From contig NZ_CP089985.1 in the NCBI RefSeq assembly GCF_021390155.1, positions 4,599,001 through 4,663,000 of the forward strand: 64,000 bases of DNA. Reading direction: 5' to 3'. The position numbers were made by a program, and so were the translations under genes. This document shows, piece after piece, positions 48,434 through 57,332 of the stretch. Positions within the stretch are counted from its first letter, which is position 1; each line of letters starts with the position of its first letter. Below the pieces are notes generated by a model. That model saw only the letters and a list, made by a program, of their open reading frames with translations, was not told the DNA's origin and ran no database searches. The DNA comes from Pseudomonas sp. HN11. Lineage in GTDB: Bacteria; Pseudomonadota; Gammaproteobacteria; Pseudomonadales; Pseudomonadaceae.

Positions 48434-49837
48434 ATGAGCGACCAAATACCGGTACATGACGTTACCCCGCCTGCCAAAACCGTTGACCTCTATGCCTCGC
48501 GAGAGAAGATCTACACCCGAGCCTTCACCGGCCTGTTCCGCAATCTGCGCATGCTCGGCGGTGCCGGCCTGTTCCTGCTCTACTTCGGCACGGTGTGGCT
48601 GAATTGGGGTGGCCATCAGGCCGTGTGGTGGAACCTGCCGGAGCGTAAATTCTTTATTTTTGGTGCGACCTTCTGGCCCCAGGACTTCATCCTGCTCTCG
48701 GGGATTCTGATTGTTGCGGCGTTTGGCCTGTTCTTTATCACCGTGTACGCCGGCCGTGTGTGGTGTGGTTATACCTGCCCACAAAGCGTGTGGACCTGGA
48801 TCTTCATGTGGTGCGAGAAGATCACCGAAGGCGACCGCAACCAGCGCATCAAGCTCGACAAAGCACCGATGGGCGCCAACAAGTTCCTGCGCAAACTCAG
48901 CAAGCACACCCTATGGCTGCTGATCGGTTTTGTCACCGGCATGACCTTTGTCGGCTACTTCTCGCCGATCCGCGAACTGGTGTTCGACTTCTTCACCGGG
49001 CAGGCTGATGGCTGGTCGTATTTCTGGGTCGGTTTCTTCACCCTCGCCACCTACGGCAACGCCGGCTGGCTGCGCGAACAGGTGTGCATCTACATGTGCC
49101 CTTACGCGCGCTTCCAGAGCGTGATGTTCGACAAGGACACCCTGATCGTTTCCTACGACCCGCGCCGTGGCGAACTGCGTGGTCCGCGCAAAAAAGGTGT
49201 CGACTACAAGGCCCAGGGGCTGGGGGATTGCATCGATTGCACGATGTGCGTGCAGGTGTGCCCGACCGGTATCGACATCCGCGACGGCCTGCAGATCGAG
49301 TGCATCGGCTGCGCCGCGTGTATCGACGCCTGCGACAACATCATGGATAAGATGGAGTACCCCCGCGGCCTGATCAGCTACACCACGGAACACAACCTGT
49401 CCGGGCAGAAAACCCACAAGCTGCGCCCGCGCCTGATTGGCTACGCGCTGGTGTTGCTGGCGATGATCAGCCTGTTGGTGGCAGCGTTCTTCATGCGCTC
49501 GCTGGTGGGTTTTGACGTAAGCAAGGACCGTGTGCTGTATCGCGAAAACGCCGAAGGACGCATCGAAAACGTCTACAGCCTGAAGATCATGAACAAGGAT
49601 CAGCGCGACCACACTTACGTGCTCGACGCCGCAGGCCTGCCGGATCTCAAGCTGCAAGGTCGCCGCGAAATCAAGGTGGCCGCCGGTGATATCGTCAGCA
49701 TGCCGGTGGAGCTGTCGAGCGCGCCGGAACAATTGCCGTCGAGCACCAACGAGGTGAAATTCATCCTCACCGATGCCGATGACGCCAGCGTCCATATTGA
49801 AGCCAAGAGCCGATTCATCGGCCCGCAAGTTCGTTAA
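48434..49837 (+). CDS. ccoG: cbb3 oxidase assembly ferredoxin-like protein CcoG
   Basis: A 467-residue membrane protein of the FixG/CcoG/RdxA family. Several helices carry CGYTCPQSVWTW and CIYMCPYARFQ, followed by two [4Fe-4S] motifs, CIDCTMCVQVCP and CIGCAACIDACD, and an Ig-like periplasmic C-terminus. It reduces copper during CuB insertion into CcoN. Two adjacent ATG codons at 48431 and 48434 are possible; I take the second for its spacing to GTGGGA. Confidence 0.95.
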   Translation: MSDQIPVHDVTPPAKTVDLYASREKIYTRAFTGLFRNLRMLGGAGLFLLYFGTVWLNWGGHQAVWWNLPERKFFIFGATFWPQDFILLSGILIVAAFGLFFITVYAGRVWCGYTCPQSVWTWIFMWCEKITEGDRNQRIKLDKAPMGANKFLRKLSKHTLWLLIGFVTGMTFVGYFSPIRELVFDFFTGQADGWSYFWVGFFTLATYGNAGWLREQVCIYMCPYARFQSVMFDKDTLIVSYDPRRGELRGPRKKGVDYKAQGLGDCIDCTMCVQVCPTGIDIRDGLQIECIGCAACIDACDNIMDKMEYPRGLISYTTEHNLSGQKTHKLRPRLIGYALVLLAMISLLVAAFFMRSLVGFDVSKDRVLYRENAEGRIENVYSLKIMNKDQRDHTYVLDAAGLPDLKLQGRREIKVAAGDIVSMPVELSSAPEQLPSSTNEVKFILTDADDASVHIEAKSRFIGPQVR

Positions 49838-49853
49838 TCAAGAGAGCCGAACA

Positions 49854-50393
49854 ATGTCCGTAGCGACTGCCGCAAGCCCCTGGTACAAGCACCTCTGGCC
49901 CTGGATCATCATCGGGATCCTGGCCTGCTCGGTGACCTTGACCCTGTCCATGGTGACCATCGCGGTGAACAACCCGGACAACCTGGTCAACGACAACTAC
50001 TACGAGGCCGGCAAGGGCATCAACCGCTCCCTGGACCGCGAACTGCTGGCACAGACCCTGCAACTGCGCGCCAAGGTGCACCTGGATGAGCTGACCGGTG
50101 AAGTCGAAGTGAACCTCACCGGCAACAGCAACCCGACTACCCTGGAATTGAACTTGGTTTCTCCGACCCAGCCGGAGAAGGATCGCAAGATCAACCTGGC
50201 TCGCAGTGACAGCGAACCTGGCCGCTACATCGGCCAGGTCACCGACAAGGTCGAAGGTCGTCGCTTCGTCGAATTGCTCGGCGTGGAAGGCGAACGTACC
50301 TGGCGCATGTTCGAAGAAGAACAGGTCAGCCACGACAAGGACCTACTGCTGGGCGATGAACCGTTGCAGGGTGCCGAAGACCTGAAAAAATAG
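49854..50393 (+). CDS. ccoH: cbb3 oxidase assembly protein CcoH (FixH)
   Basis: A 179-residue protein with one N-terminal helix (WPWIIIGILACSVTLTLSMV) and a periplasmic domain beginning VNNPDNLVNDNYYEAGKGIN, the FixH signature. It helps assemble the cbb3 complex. ATG 49854 lies 16 bases after ccoG; longer frames overlap ccoG and are rejected. Confidence 0.93.
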   Translation: MSVATAASPWYKHLWPWIIIGILACSVTLTLSMVTIAVNNPDNLVNDNYYEAGKGINRSLDRELLAQTLQLRAKVHLDELTGEVEVNLTGNSNPTTLELNLVSPTQPEKDRKINLARSDSEPGRYIGQVTDKVEGRRFVELLGVEGERTWRMFEEEQVSHDKDLLLGDEPLQGAEDLKK

Positions 50394-50431
50394 CAGCCTG
50401 CGCTTCGCATTCCCACAGGAGACCGCGATCC

Positions 50432-50465
50432 CATGTGGGAGCGGGCTTGCTCGCGAAGAGGCCCT
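50432..50465. repeat. Single REP element between ccoH and ccoI
   Basis: ATGTGGGAGCGGGCTTGCTC GCGAAG family member. A TCCCACA at 50411 upstream can pair with TGTGGGA. It lies inside an operon whose other genes are tightly packed, so it may tune the ratio of CcoGH to CcoIS. Confidence 0.75.
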
Positions 50466-50489
50466 ACCAGCCACCAAAGATTTCGAACC

Positions 50490-52940
50490 ATGACCAGCCC
50501 CCCACCCTGCTACCACTGCGCCCTGCCCGTCCCCTCCGGCAGCCGCTTCACCGCAGTGATCCTCGGCGAACGCCGCGAACTCTGTTGCCCAGGCTGCCAG
50601 GCAGTGGCCGAAGCGATTGTGGCCGGCGGCCTGGAAAGCTACTACCAGCACCGTAGCGAAGCCTCGGCCAACCCTGAAGCGTTGCCGGTGCAACTGGTGG
50701 ATGAACTGGCGCTGTACGACCGCGCCGATGTGCAAAAACCCTTTGTGCGCCACGAAGGCGAACTCGCCGAAGCCACGCTATTGATGGAAGGCATCAGTTG
50801 CGCGGCCTGCGGCTGGCTGATCGAAAAACACTTGCGCAGCCTGCCCGCCGTGGCCGAGGCACGGCTGAATCTGTCCAACCATCGATTGCAGGTGCGTTGG
50901 GCCGACGGCCAACTGCCGCTGAGCCAACTGCTCGGCGAGTTGCGCCACATCGGCTACGCCGCCCACCCCTATCAGCCGGACCGCGCCGCCGAGCAACTGG
51001 CCAGCGAGAATCGCCTGGCCCTGCGCCAACTGGGCGTGGCCGGACTGCTGTGGTTCCAGGCGATGATGGCGACCATGGCCACCTGGCCGGAGTTCAATAT
51101 CGACCTGAGCCCGGAGCTGCACGTGATCCTGCGCTGGGTGGCGATGTTTCTCACCACACCCATTGTGTTCTACAGCTGCGCGCCGTTTTTCAAGGGGGCC
51201 ATGCGCGACTTGCGTACGCGCCACCTGACCATGGATGTCTCGGTGTCATTGGCCATTGGGGGGGCGTATCTGGCGGGGATCTGGACCGCGATAACCGGGG
51301 TGGGTGAGTTGTACTTCGATGCTGTGGGCATGTTTGCGCTGTTCCTGCTGGCCGGTCGCTACCTGGAGCGCCGTGCCCGGGAACGGACGGCGGCCGCCAC
51401 TGCGCAGTTGGTCAACCTGCTGCCCGCCTCTTGCCTGCGGCTCAAGGCGGATGGCCAGAGCGAACGCATCCTGCTCTCCGAACTGGCGCTGGGAGATCGT
51501 GTGTTAGTGCATCCGGGCGCCGTGCTGCCGGCGGATGGCGTGATCCTCGAGGGGCAATCGAGCGTTGATGAGTCCCTGCTCACCGGCGAGTACCTGCCGC
51601 AACCCCGTCAGACCGGCGACGCGGTCACCGCAGGCACCCTCAACGTCGAGGGCGCGCTGACTGTCGAAGTGCGCGCCTTGGGCCATGAAACGCGCCTCTC
51701 CGCCATCGTGCGCCTGCTGGAGCGGGCCCAGGCCGAGAAACCGCGCCTGGCGCAGATCGCAGACCGCGCGGCGCAGTGGTTCCTGTTGTGTTCGCTGATT
51801 GCCGCCGCGCTGATCGGCCTGTTGTGGTGGCAGCTGGACGCGTCCCGGGCGTTCTGGATTGTGCTGGCGATGCTGGTGGCGACCTGCCCGTGCGCGTTGT
51901 CACTGGCCACACCCACTGCCCTTACCGCCGCCACCGGCACCTTGCACAAACTCGGCCTGTTGGTGACGCGCGGGCATGTGCTGGAAGGGTTGAACCAGAT
52001 CGACACGGTGATTTTCGACAAGACCGGCACCCTGACCGAGGGACGCCTGGCACTGCGGTCCATCCGGCCGTTGGGTCCCCTGAGTACCGACCTGTGCCTG
52101 AGCCTCGCCGCCGCCCTGGAAAACCGCTCCGAACACCCGATTGCTCGCGCCTTTGGACGAGCGCCGTTGGCTGCCGATGAAGTCATCAGTTCGCCAGGAC
52201 TGGGCCTTGAAGGGCGCGTCGGCGAGCGCGTATTGCGCATTGGCCAGCCGGGCTTTGTCTGCGAACTCAGTGGTTGCCCGATGCCTGCTGCGCCGGAGAT
52301 TTGCGGCCAATGGCTGCTGCTCGGTGACCGCGAAGGCGCGTTGGCCTGGTTCGTCCTTGATGACCGTCTGCGCAGCGACGCGCCGGCCCTGCTCGCCGCC
52401 TGCAAAGCACGCGGCTGGCGCACGCTGCTGCTGTCCGGGGACAGTTCGCCGATGGTCGCCGGCGTCGCCGCCGAATTGGGGATTGACGAAGCCCACGGCG
52501 GCCTGCGCCCCGATGACAAGCTGCACGTGCTGCAACAGTTGCACAAGGAAGGCCGCAAGGTGCTGATGCTCGGCGACGGGGTCAACGATGTGCCGGTGCT
52601 TGCGGCCGCCGACATCAGCGTGGCCATGGGCACTGCCACCGACCTGGCCAAGACCAGCGCCGATGCCGTGCTGCTGTCCAATCGCCTGGAAGCCCTGGTG
52701 CACGCCTTTACCCTGGCGCGGCGCACCCGCCGGGTAATCATCGAAAACCTGCTATGGGCCGGGCTGTACAATGGCTTTATGCTGCCGTTTGCCGCCTTGG
52801 GTTGGATCACCCCGATCTGGGCGGCGGTCGGCATGTCCCTCAGTTCGTTGACCGTGGTGCTCAATGCCCTGCGCCTGACTCGCCTGCCGAGCGCGCCAGC
52901 GGCCCGAGCCCCCTCAGTAACCCGTCCGCTGCCGGTGTGA
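50490..52940 (+). CDS. ccoI: Copper-transporting P1B-type ATPase CcoI (FixI)
   Basis: An 816-residue copper ATPase. The N-terminus has a Cys-rich site (PPCYHCALPVPSG) and a metal-binding domain with GISCAACGW near residue 100. CPC lies in ATCPCALSLATPTAL near 465, the phosphorylation site in DKTGTLTEG near 509 and MLGDGVNDVPVLAAAD near 695. It delivers copper for the CuB centre of cbb3. ATG 50490 is chosen because the extra 19 upstream residues of the open frame come from the REP element. Confidence 0.95.
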   Translation: MTSPPPCYHCALPVPSGSRFTAVILGERRELCCPGCQAVAEAIVAGGLESYYQHRSEASANPEALPVQLVDELALYDRADVQKPFVRHEGELAEATLLMEGISCAACGWLIEKHLRSLPAVAEARLNLSNHRLQVRWADGQLPLSQLLGELRHIGYAAHPYQPDRAAEQLASENRLALRQLGVAGLLWFQAMMATMATWPEFNIDLSPELHVILRWVAMFLTTPIVFYSCAPFFKGAMRDLRTRHLTMDVSVSLAIGGAYLAGIWTAITGVGELYFDAVGMFALFLLAGRYLERRARERTAAATAQLVNLLPASCLRLKADGQSERILLSELALGDRVLVHPGAVLPADGVILEGQSSVDESLLTGEYLPQPRQTGDAVTAGTLNVEGALTVEVRALGHETRLSAIVRLLERAQAEKPRLAQIADRAAQWFLLCSLIAAALIGLLWWQLDASRAFWIVLAMLVATCPCALSLATPTALTAATGTLHKLGLLVTRGHVLEGLNQIDTVIFDKTGTLTEGRLALRSIRPLGPLSTDLCLSLAAALENRSEHPIARAFGRAPLAADEVISSPGLGLEGRVGERVLRIGQPGFVCELSGCPMPAAPEICGQWLLLGDREGALAWFVLDDRLRSDAPALLAACKARGWRTLLLSGDSSPMVAGVAAELGIDEAHGGLRPDDKLHVLQQLHKEGRKVLMLGDGVNDVPVLAAADISVAMGTATDLAKTSADAVLLSNRLEALVHAFTLARRTRRVIIENLLWAGLYNGFMLPFAALGWITPIWAAVGMSLSSLTVVLNALRLTRLPSAPAARAPSVTRPLPV

Positions 52941-52962
52941 GCCGCCCGGGCATGGAGTGCAG

Positions 52963-53175
52963 ATGCCAGCTTTATACGTGATGATTCCGGCGGCGCTCCT
53001 GTTAGTGGGCGTGGCCATCTATATCTTCTTCTGGGCGGTGGACAGCGGTCAGTACGACGACCTCGACGGCCCGGCCCACAGCGTGCTGTTCGACGACCAG
53101 GACCCGAACCACCTGGCTGGCGTCGAAGAGGCCAACCACCCCGAACAACCGCCCAAAGACCCGCCCCATGCTTGA
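52963..53175 (+). CDS. ccoS: cbb3 oxidase maturation protein CcoS
   Basis: A 70-residue single-helix protein (MIPAALLLVGVAIYIFFWAV) followed by SGQYDDLDGPAHSVLFDD, the CcoS signature. It is required for cofactor insertion into cbb3. ATG 52963 has GGAG five bases before it. The last codons overlap the next gene by eight bases. Confidence 0.92.
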   Translation: MPALYVMIPAALLLVGVAIYIFFWAVDSGQYDDLDGPAHSVLFDDQDPNHLAGVEEANHPEQPPKDPPHA

Positions 53176-53851
53176 ACTGGCGCCACTGCTGGTCTCCGCG
53201 CTGATCCTTGGCCTGCTGGGCGGCGGCCATTGTCTGGGCATGTGCGGCGGTCTGATGGGCGCGCTGACCCTGGCAATCCCCAAGGAACAGCGCGGCCGCA
53301 GGTTTCGACTGCTGCTGGCCTACAATCTGGGGCGCATCTTCAGCTATACCGCTGCCGGGGTGTTGATCGGCCTGGCCGGTTGGGCGGTGGCGAACAGTCC
53401 GGCGGCAATGTTCATGCGCGTACTGGCCGGGCTGTTGTTGATCTGCATGGGCCTGTACCTGGCCGGTTGGTGGAGCGGCCTCACCCGTATCGAAAGCCTC
53501 GGGCGCGGCTTGTGGCGCTACATACAACCCGTCGCCAACCGTTTGCTGCCGGTGTCCAGCGTGCCGCGTGCATTGCTGCTGGGCGCGCTGTGGGGCTGGT
53601 TGCCGTGCGGATTGGTCTACAGCACTTTGCTTTGGGCGGCGAGCCAGGGCAATGCGCTGGACAGCGGGTTGCTGATGCTGGCGTTCGGGCTGGGGACCTG
53701 GCCTGTGTTGCTGGCGACAGGGTTGGCCGCTGAACGCGTCACGGCGCTTTTACGTAAACGCAGTATTCGGATGGCCGGAGGTTTGCTGGTGATTCTATTC
53801 GGCATCTGGACATTGCCAGGCCCACATCAACATTGGCTAATGGGCCATTGA
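53168..53851 (+). CDS. SafE/TauE-like (UreH-family) membrane protein of the cco maturation operon
   Basis: A 227-residue protein with six helices and the signature GGGHCLGMCGGLMGAL near residues 18-33, plus WGWLPCGLVYSTLLWA in the second half. The Cys and His residues in these turns suit copper or haem handling. Members are regularly found after ccoS. It is annotated as a sulfite exporter-like family in databases, but that role is unlikely here; help in metal supply to the oxidase is more plausible. The start overlaps the ccoS stop. Confidence 0.8.
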   Translation: MLELAPLLVSALILGLLGGGHCLGMCGGLMGALTLAIPKEQRGRRFRLLLAYNLGRIFSYTAAGVLIGLAGWAVANSPAAMFMRVLAGLLLICMGLYLAGWWSGLTRIESLGRGLWRYIQPVANRLLPVSSVPRALLLGALWGWLPCGLVYSTLLWAASQGNALDSGLLMLAFGLGTWPVLLATGLAAERVTALLRKRSIRMAGGLLVILFGIWTLPGPHQHWLMGH

Positions 53852-53880
53852 ATCACCATGTGGCATAGCGCCGCTCCCCG

Positions 53881-53922
53881 TTGATGCAAATCAAGATGCC
53901 ATCCCCACCACGCCCCTAGACT
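53881..53922 (+). promoter_or_regulatory. Anr-dependent promoter of hemN
   Basis: TTGATGCAAATCAA (53881-53894) is a perfect Anr/FNR dyad. TAGACT (53917-53922) lies 22 bases further as a -10 element, which puts the dyad centre near -41.5 of the predicted start, the class II FNR position. Confidence 0.88.
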
Positions 53923-53954
53923 CGGCCCACTAGCCTATCCGGGGGAACGCCCGC

Positions 53955-55337
53955 ATGCTCGACGCCATTCGTTGGGACACTGATCTGATTCACCGCTACG
54001 ACCTCGCGGGACCGCGCTACACGTCCTACCCCACGGCCGTACAATTCGACAGCCAGGTCGGCACCTTCGACCTGCTCCACGCCCTGCGCGACAGCCGCAA
54101 AACCTTGCGCCCCTTGTCGCTGTATGTGCATGTGCCGTTCTGCGCGAACATTTGCTACTACTGCGCCTGTAACAAAGTCATCACCAAGGACCGTGGCCGC
54201 GCCCAGGCTTATCTGCAACGCCTGGAGCAAGAGATCCAACTGGTGGCCTGCCACCTCGACCCTAAACAGCCGGTGGAACAACTGCACTTCGGCGGTGGCA
54301 CCCCGACTTTTCTCAGCCACGACGAACTGCGCCAGGTCATGGGCTGTCTGCGCCGGCACTTCAACTTTCTGGATGACGACTCGGGCGATTACGGTATCGA
54401 AATTGACCCCCGTGAAGCGGACTGGGCGACCATGGGCCTGCTGCGTGAACTCGGCTTCAACCGCGTGAGTATCGGCCTGCAAGACCTCGACCCCGAGGTG
54501 CAACGGGCGGTCAATCGCCTGCAGAGCCTGGAAGAAACCCGCGCGGTGATCGATGCGGCGCGCACCCTGCAATTTCGCTCGATCAATATCGACCTTATCT
54601 ACGGCCTGCCCAAGCAAACGCCGATCAACTTCGCGCGCACCGTGGAAGAAGTGATCAGGCTGCAACCCGATCGCTTGTCGGTATTCAATTATGCGCACCT
54701 GCCGGAGCGTTTCATGCCGCAGCGGCGCATCAACACCGACGAACTGCCCTCCCCGGCGTCAAAACTATTGATGCTGCAAACCACCATCGAACAGCTGACC
54801 CAAGCCGGCTACCGCTATATCGGCATGGACCATTTTGCTCTGCCCGACGACGAATTGGCCGTGGCCCAGGAAGAAGGCACGCTGCAACGCAACTTCCAGG
54901 GCTACACGACCCACGGCCATTGCGATTTGATCGGGCTTGGGGTGTCGGCGATCAGCCAGATCGGCGACCTGTATTGCCAGAACAGCAGCGATCTCAACGG
55001 CTACCAGAACACGTTGGCTGGCGCGCAACTCGCCACCAGCCGCGGCCTGGTCTGCACCACGGACGATCAGTTACGGCGGGAGGTTATCCAGCAGTTGATC
55101 TGCAATTTCAGCCTGGCATTCGAGACGATCGAACAGGCGTTCAACATTGATTTTCTTGGGTATTTTGAAGACATCTGGCCGCAACTGGAGGCCTTGGCCG
55201 TAGACGGCCTGATCAAGCTGGAGGCCCAGGGCATCCATGTATTGCCGGCCGGGCGACTGCTAGTGAGGTCAGTGTGCATGGTGTTCGATGCCTATCTGGA
55301 GCACCAGAACAGGCAACGTTTCTCCAAGGTTATCTAG
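53955..55337 (+). CDS. hemN: Oxygen-independent coproporphyrinogen III oxidase HemN
   Basis: A 460-residue radical-SAM enzyme. The cluster motif CANICYYC (Cys63, Cys67, Cys70) follows YVHVPF; FGGGTPTFLS and EIDPRE are further family marks. It decarboxylates coproporphyrinogen III for haem synthesis without oxygen. The perfect Anr box upstream matches the known regulation of hemN. ATG 53955 follows GGGGGAACGC. Convergent with the hypothetical gene at 55348. Confidence 0.96.
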   Translation: MLDAIRWDTDLIHRYDLAGPRYTSYPTAVQFDSQVGTFDLLHALRDSRKTLRPLSLYVHVPFCANICYYCACNKVITKDRGRAQAYLQRLEQEIQLVACHLDPKQPVEQLHFGGGTPTFLSHDELRQVMGCLRRHFNFLDDDSGDYGIEIDPREADWATMGLLRELGFNRVSIGLQDLDPEVQRAVNRLQSLEETRAVIDAARTLQFRSINIDLIYGLPKQTPINFARTVEEVIRLQPDRLSVFNYAHLPERFMPQRRINTDELPSPASKLLMLQTTIEQLTQAGYRYIGMDHFALPDDELAVAQEEGTLQRNFQGYTTHGHCDLIGLGVSAISQIGDLYCQNSSDLNGYQNTLAGAQLATSRGLVCTTDDQLRREVIQQLICNFSLAFETIEQAFNIDFLGYFEDIWPQLEALAVDGLIKLEAQGIHVLPAGRLLVRSVCMVFDAYLEHQNRQRFSKVI

Positions 55338-55347
55338 TCGATGCGCC

Positions 55348-55818
55348 TTACTTGGCCATCAGGCTCATGACATCCATCTGAGCTTCTGGCGGTTCGTCCT
55401 TCATGGCTTTGGCCAGTTGGGTCTGAGTGGTTGCCAGCGCGCCCTGCAATGACGTCACATCGCTCTGCAAGCCCGCGATTCTGGCCTGGCGCGCCTCAGG
55501 CGTCATTGAGGTGTCAGCCATGGCCGCTGCGAGTTCGGCCATCTTGTCTTCGAGCTGTTTCTTGAGCTCACGGATCATTTTCAACAACTGCTTGATGTTG
55601 TCCTTCAAGTCGCTGTCGTCGATATCCTTGTTCGCGTCGTTACGGGCAGCCTGCAGACCAGCACCGGAAATCGTCACCGCCACGCCTTCGACCGGCTTGG
55701 TGTCAGCCTGCGGTGCCAATGGGTTGCTGGCATCTTCTACCACCGCGTCCTTTTTGAGGTCCGGCACTGTGGGTATGCGAATACTTGAGGGGTTAATACC
55801 GCCAATGGAAGTCATCAT
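55348..55818 (-). CDS. Hypothetical coiled-coil protein
   Basis: A 156-residue protein. The first 60 residues are low-complexity (SSIRIPTVPDLKKDAVVEDA). Residues about 65-140 form a long helical heptad stretch (LLKMIRELKKQLEDKMAELA, and later GLQSDVTSLQGALATTQTQL). No membrane helix or signal peptide. AGGG lies seven bases before ATG 55818; an adjacent ATG at 55815 is also possible. I recognise no family. It lies convergent to hemN and divergent from anr. Confidence 0.7.
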   Translation of the reverse strand: MMTSIGGINPSSIRIPTVPDLKKDAVVEDASNPLAPQADTKPVEGVAVTISGAGLQAARNDANKDIDDSDLKDNIKQLLKMIRELKKQLEDKMAELAAAMADTSMTPEARQARIAGLQSDVTSLQGALATTQTQLAKAMKDEPPEAQMDVMSLMAK

Positions 55819-55968
55819 CCAAACCCTGGATTATTGAGATATAAGCCTGTATCGACCCTGATACAAAAAGCTTTATACCGCTGCCCGTTTTTTGTACACA
55901 CTGGCCTCAGCGCCCCCCAGTACGTTACCCTTACGTCTTATGTGTGTTTTCCCACAAGGATTTAAGAA

Positions 55969-56703
55969 ATGCCCGAGCCAGTTAAACTGCGCGCTCACAG
56001 CCAGGCTCATTGCAAGGATTGCAGCCTGGCCCCCCTCTGCTTGCCACTTTCGTTGAATTTGGAAGACATGGATGCGCTGGACGACATCGTTAAACGCGGC
56101 CGCCCGCTGAAAAAAGGCGAATTCCTGTTTCGCCAGGGCGACAAGTTCGATTCCGTTTATGCAGTGCGTTCGGGTGCGTTGAAGACATTCAGCCTGAGCG
56201 ACAGCGGCGAAGAGCAGATCACCGGTTTCCACTTGCCCAGCGAACTGGTGGGATTGTCGGGCATGGACACCGAGATTCACCCGGTATCGGCCCAAGCCCT
56301 GGAAACGACCTCGGTGTGCGAAATTCCGTTCGAACGCCTGGACGAACTGGCTCTGCAATTGCCACAACTGCGTCGCCAGTTGATGCGCGTCATGAGCCGC
56401 GAGATCCGTGACGACCAGCAAATGATGCTGCTGTTGTCGAAGAAAACCGCCGACGAGCGCATCGCCACATTCCTGGTCAACTTATCGGCGCGGTTCCGTG
56501 CCCGTGGTTTCTCGGCCAACCAGTTCCGCCTGAGCATGTCGCGCAATGAAATCGGTAACTACCTGGGCCTCGCGGTGGAAACGGTATCCCGCGTGTTCAC
56601 CCGCTTCCAGCAGAACGAGCTGATCGCCGCCGAAGGCAAGGAAGTGCATATCCTTGATCCGATCCAGCTGTGTGCGCTGGCCGGTGGTTCCTTGGAAGGT
56701 TGA
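55969..56703 (+). CDS. anr: Anaerobic regulator Anr (FNR family)
   Basis: A 244-residue CRP/FNR regulator. Cys15, Cys18 and Cys24, with Cys117, match the four [4Fe-4S] ligands of FNR. The cAMP-like fold fills residues 30-150, and the helix-turn-helix at about 188-212 has Glu204, Ser207 and Arg208, the residues that read TTGAT. In low oxygen the cluster drives dimerisation and binding to boxes such as those at 40.29, 48.27 and 53.88 kb. AAGGA precedes ATG 55969. No Anr box was seen before anr itself. Confidence 0.97.
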   Translation: MPEPVKLRAHSQAHCKDCSLAPLCLPLSLNLEDMDALDDIVKRGRPLKKGEFLFRQGDKFDSVYAVRSGALKTFSLSDSGEEQITGFHLPSELVGLSGMDTEIHPVSAQALETTSVCEIPFERLDELALQLPQLRRQLMRVMSREIRDDQQMMLLLSKKTADERIATFLVNLSARFRARGFSANQFRLSMSRNEIGNYLGLAVETVSRVFTRFQQNELIAAEGKEVHILDPIQLCALAGGSLEG

Positions 56704-56713
56704 CGCAGACACT

Positions 56714-56741
56714 TGCGGCCGCGCCAATCGGCGAGGCCGCA
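56714..56741 (+). terminator. Strong hairpin between anr and apt
   Basis: TGCGGCC-g-CGCC-aatc-GGCG-a-GGCCGCA forms eleven pairs. It begins ten bases past the anr stop. No T-run follows, so it may act as a weak terminator or transcript-protecting structure. Confidence 0.5.
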
Positions 56742-56743
56742 GG

Positions 56744-56749
56744 TATACT
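56744..56749 (+). promoter_or_regulatory. Candidate -10 element for apt
   Basis: TATACT lies 34 bases before the apt ATG, directly after the hairpin. No clear -35 hexamer is seen at the usual distance. Confidence 0.35.
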
Positions 56750-56783
56750 TCGAGTCCGTTTCCAGCCCCAGGACTTTTCGACG

Positions 56784-57332
56784 ATGACCTTCGATTCGTT
56801 CGACATCAAATCCCTGATCCGCCCCGTCATCGACTTCCCCAAGCCTGGGGTGATCTTTCGTGACATCACGCCGTTGTTCCAATCGCCCCGCGCCCTGCGC
56901 CTGGTGGCAGATAGCTTCGCCCATCGTTATGTCGAGGCCGAATTCACCCATATCGGCGCGATGGATGCGCGGGGTTTCCTGATCGGCTCGATCATCGCCT
57001 ACCAACTGAACAAGCCACTGATCCTGTTCCGCAAGCAGGGCAAGTTGCCGGCTGACGTGCTGGCCGAGGGTTACCAGACCGAGTACGGCGAGGCGTTCCT
57101 GGAAGTGCATGCCGACAGCCTGTGCGAGGGCGATTCGGTGCTGATGTTCGATGACTTGATCGCCACCGGCGGCACCCTGATCGCGGCGGCGAACCTGGTG
57201 CGGCGTATGGGGGCGACGATCTTCGAAGCGGCGGCGATTATTGATCTGCCGGAACTGGGTGGATCGCAACGCCTGGAAGACATGGGGATTCCGACGTTTT
57301 GTTTGACGCAATTTGCGCTGACCGAACAGTGA
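56784..57332 (+). CDS. apt: Adenine phosphoribosyltransferase
   Basis: A 182-residue type I phosphoribosyltransferase. The PRPP loop is [14 protein letters not shown], and the opening [20 protein letters not shown] is typical of Apt. It salvages adenine to AMP. ATG 56784 gives the standard length; upstream frame extension runs through the hairpin. Its stop abuts the stop of the convergent acyl-CoA dehydrogenase gene. Confidence 0.95.
   Translation: MTFDSFDIKSLIRPVIDFPKPGVIFRDITPLFQSPRALRLVADSFAHRYVEAEFTHIGAMDARGFLIGSIIAYQLNKPLILFRKQGKLPADVLAEGYQTEYGEAFLEVHADSLCEGDSVLMFDDLIATGGTLIAAANLVRRMGATIFEAAAIIDLPELGGSQRLEDMGIPTFCLTQFALTEQ

Noticed and set aside
51608..53527. 639-codon minus-strand open frame
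   Set aside because: Antisense to ccoI, ccoS and the SafE-like gene; Arg/Pro/Ser-rich composition typical of a shadow frame.
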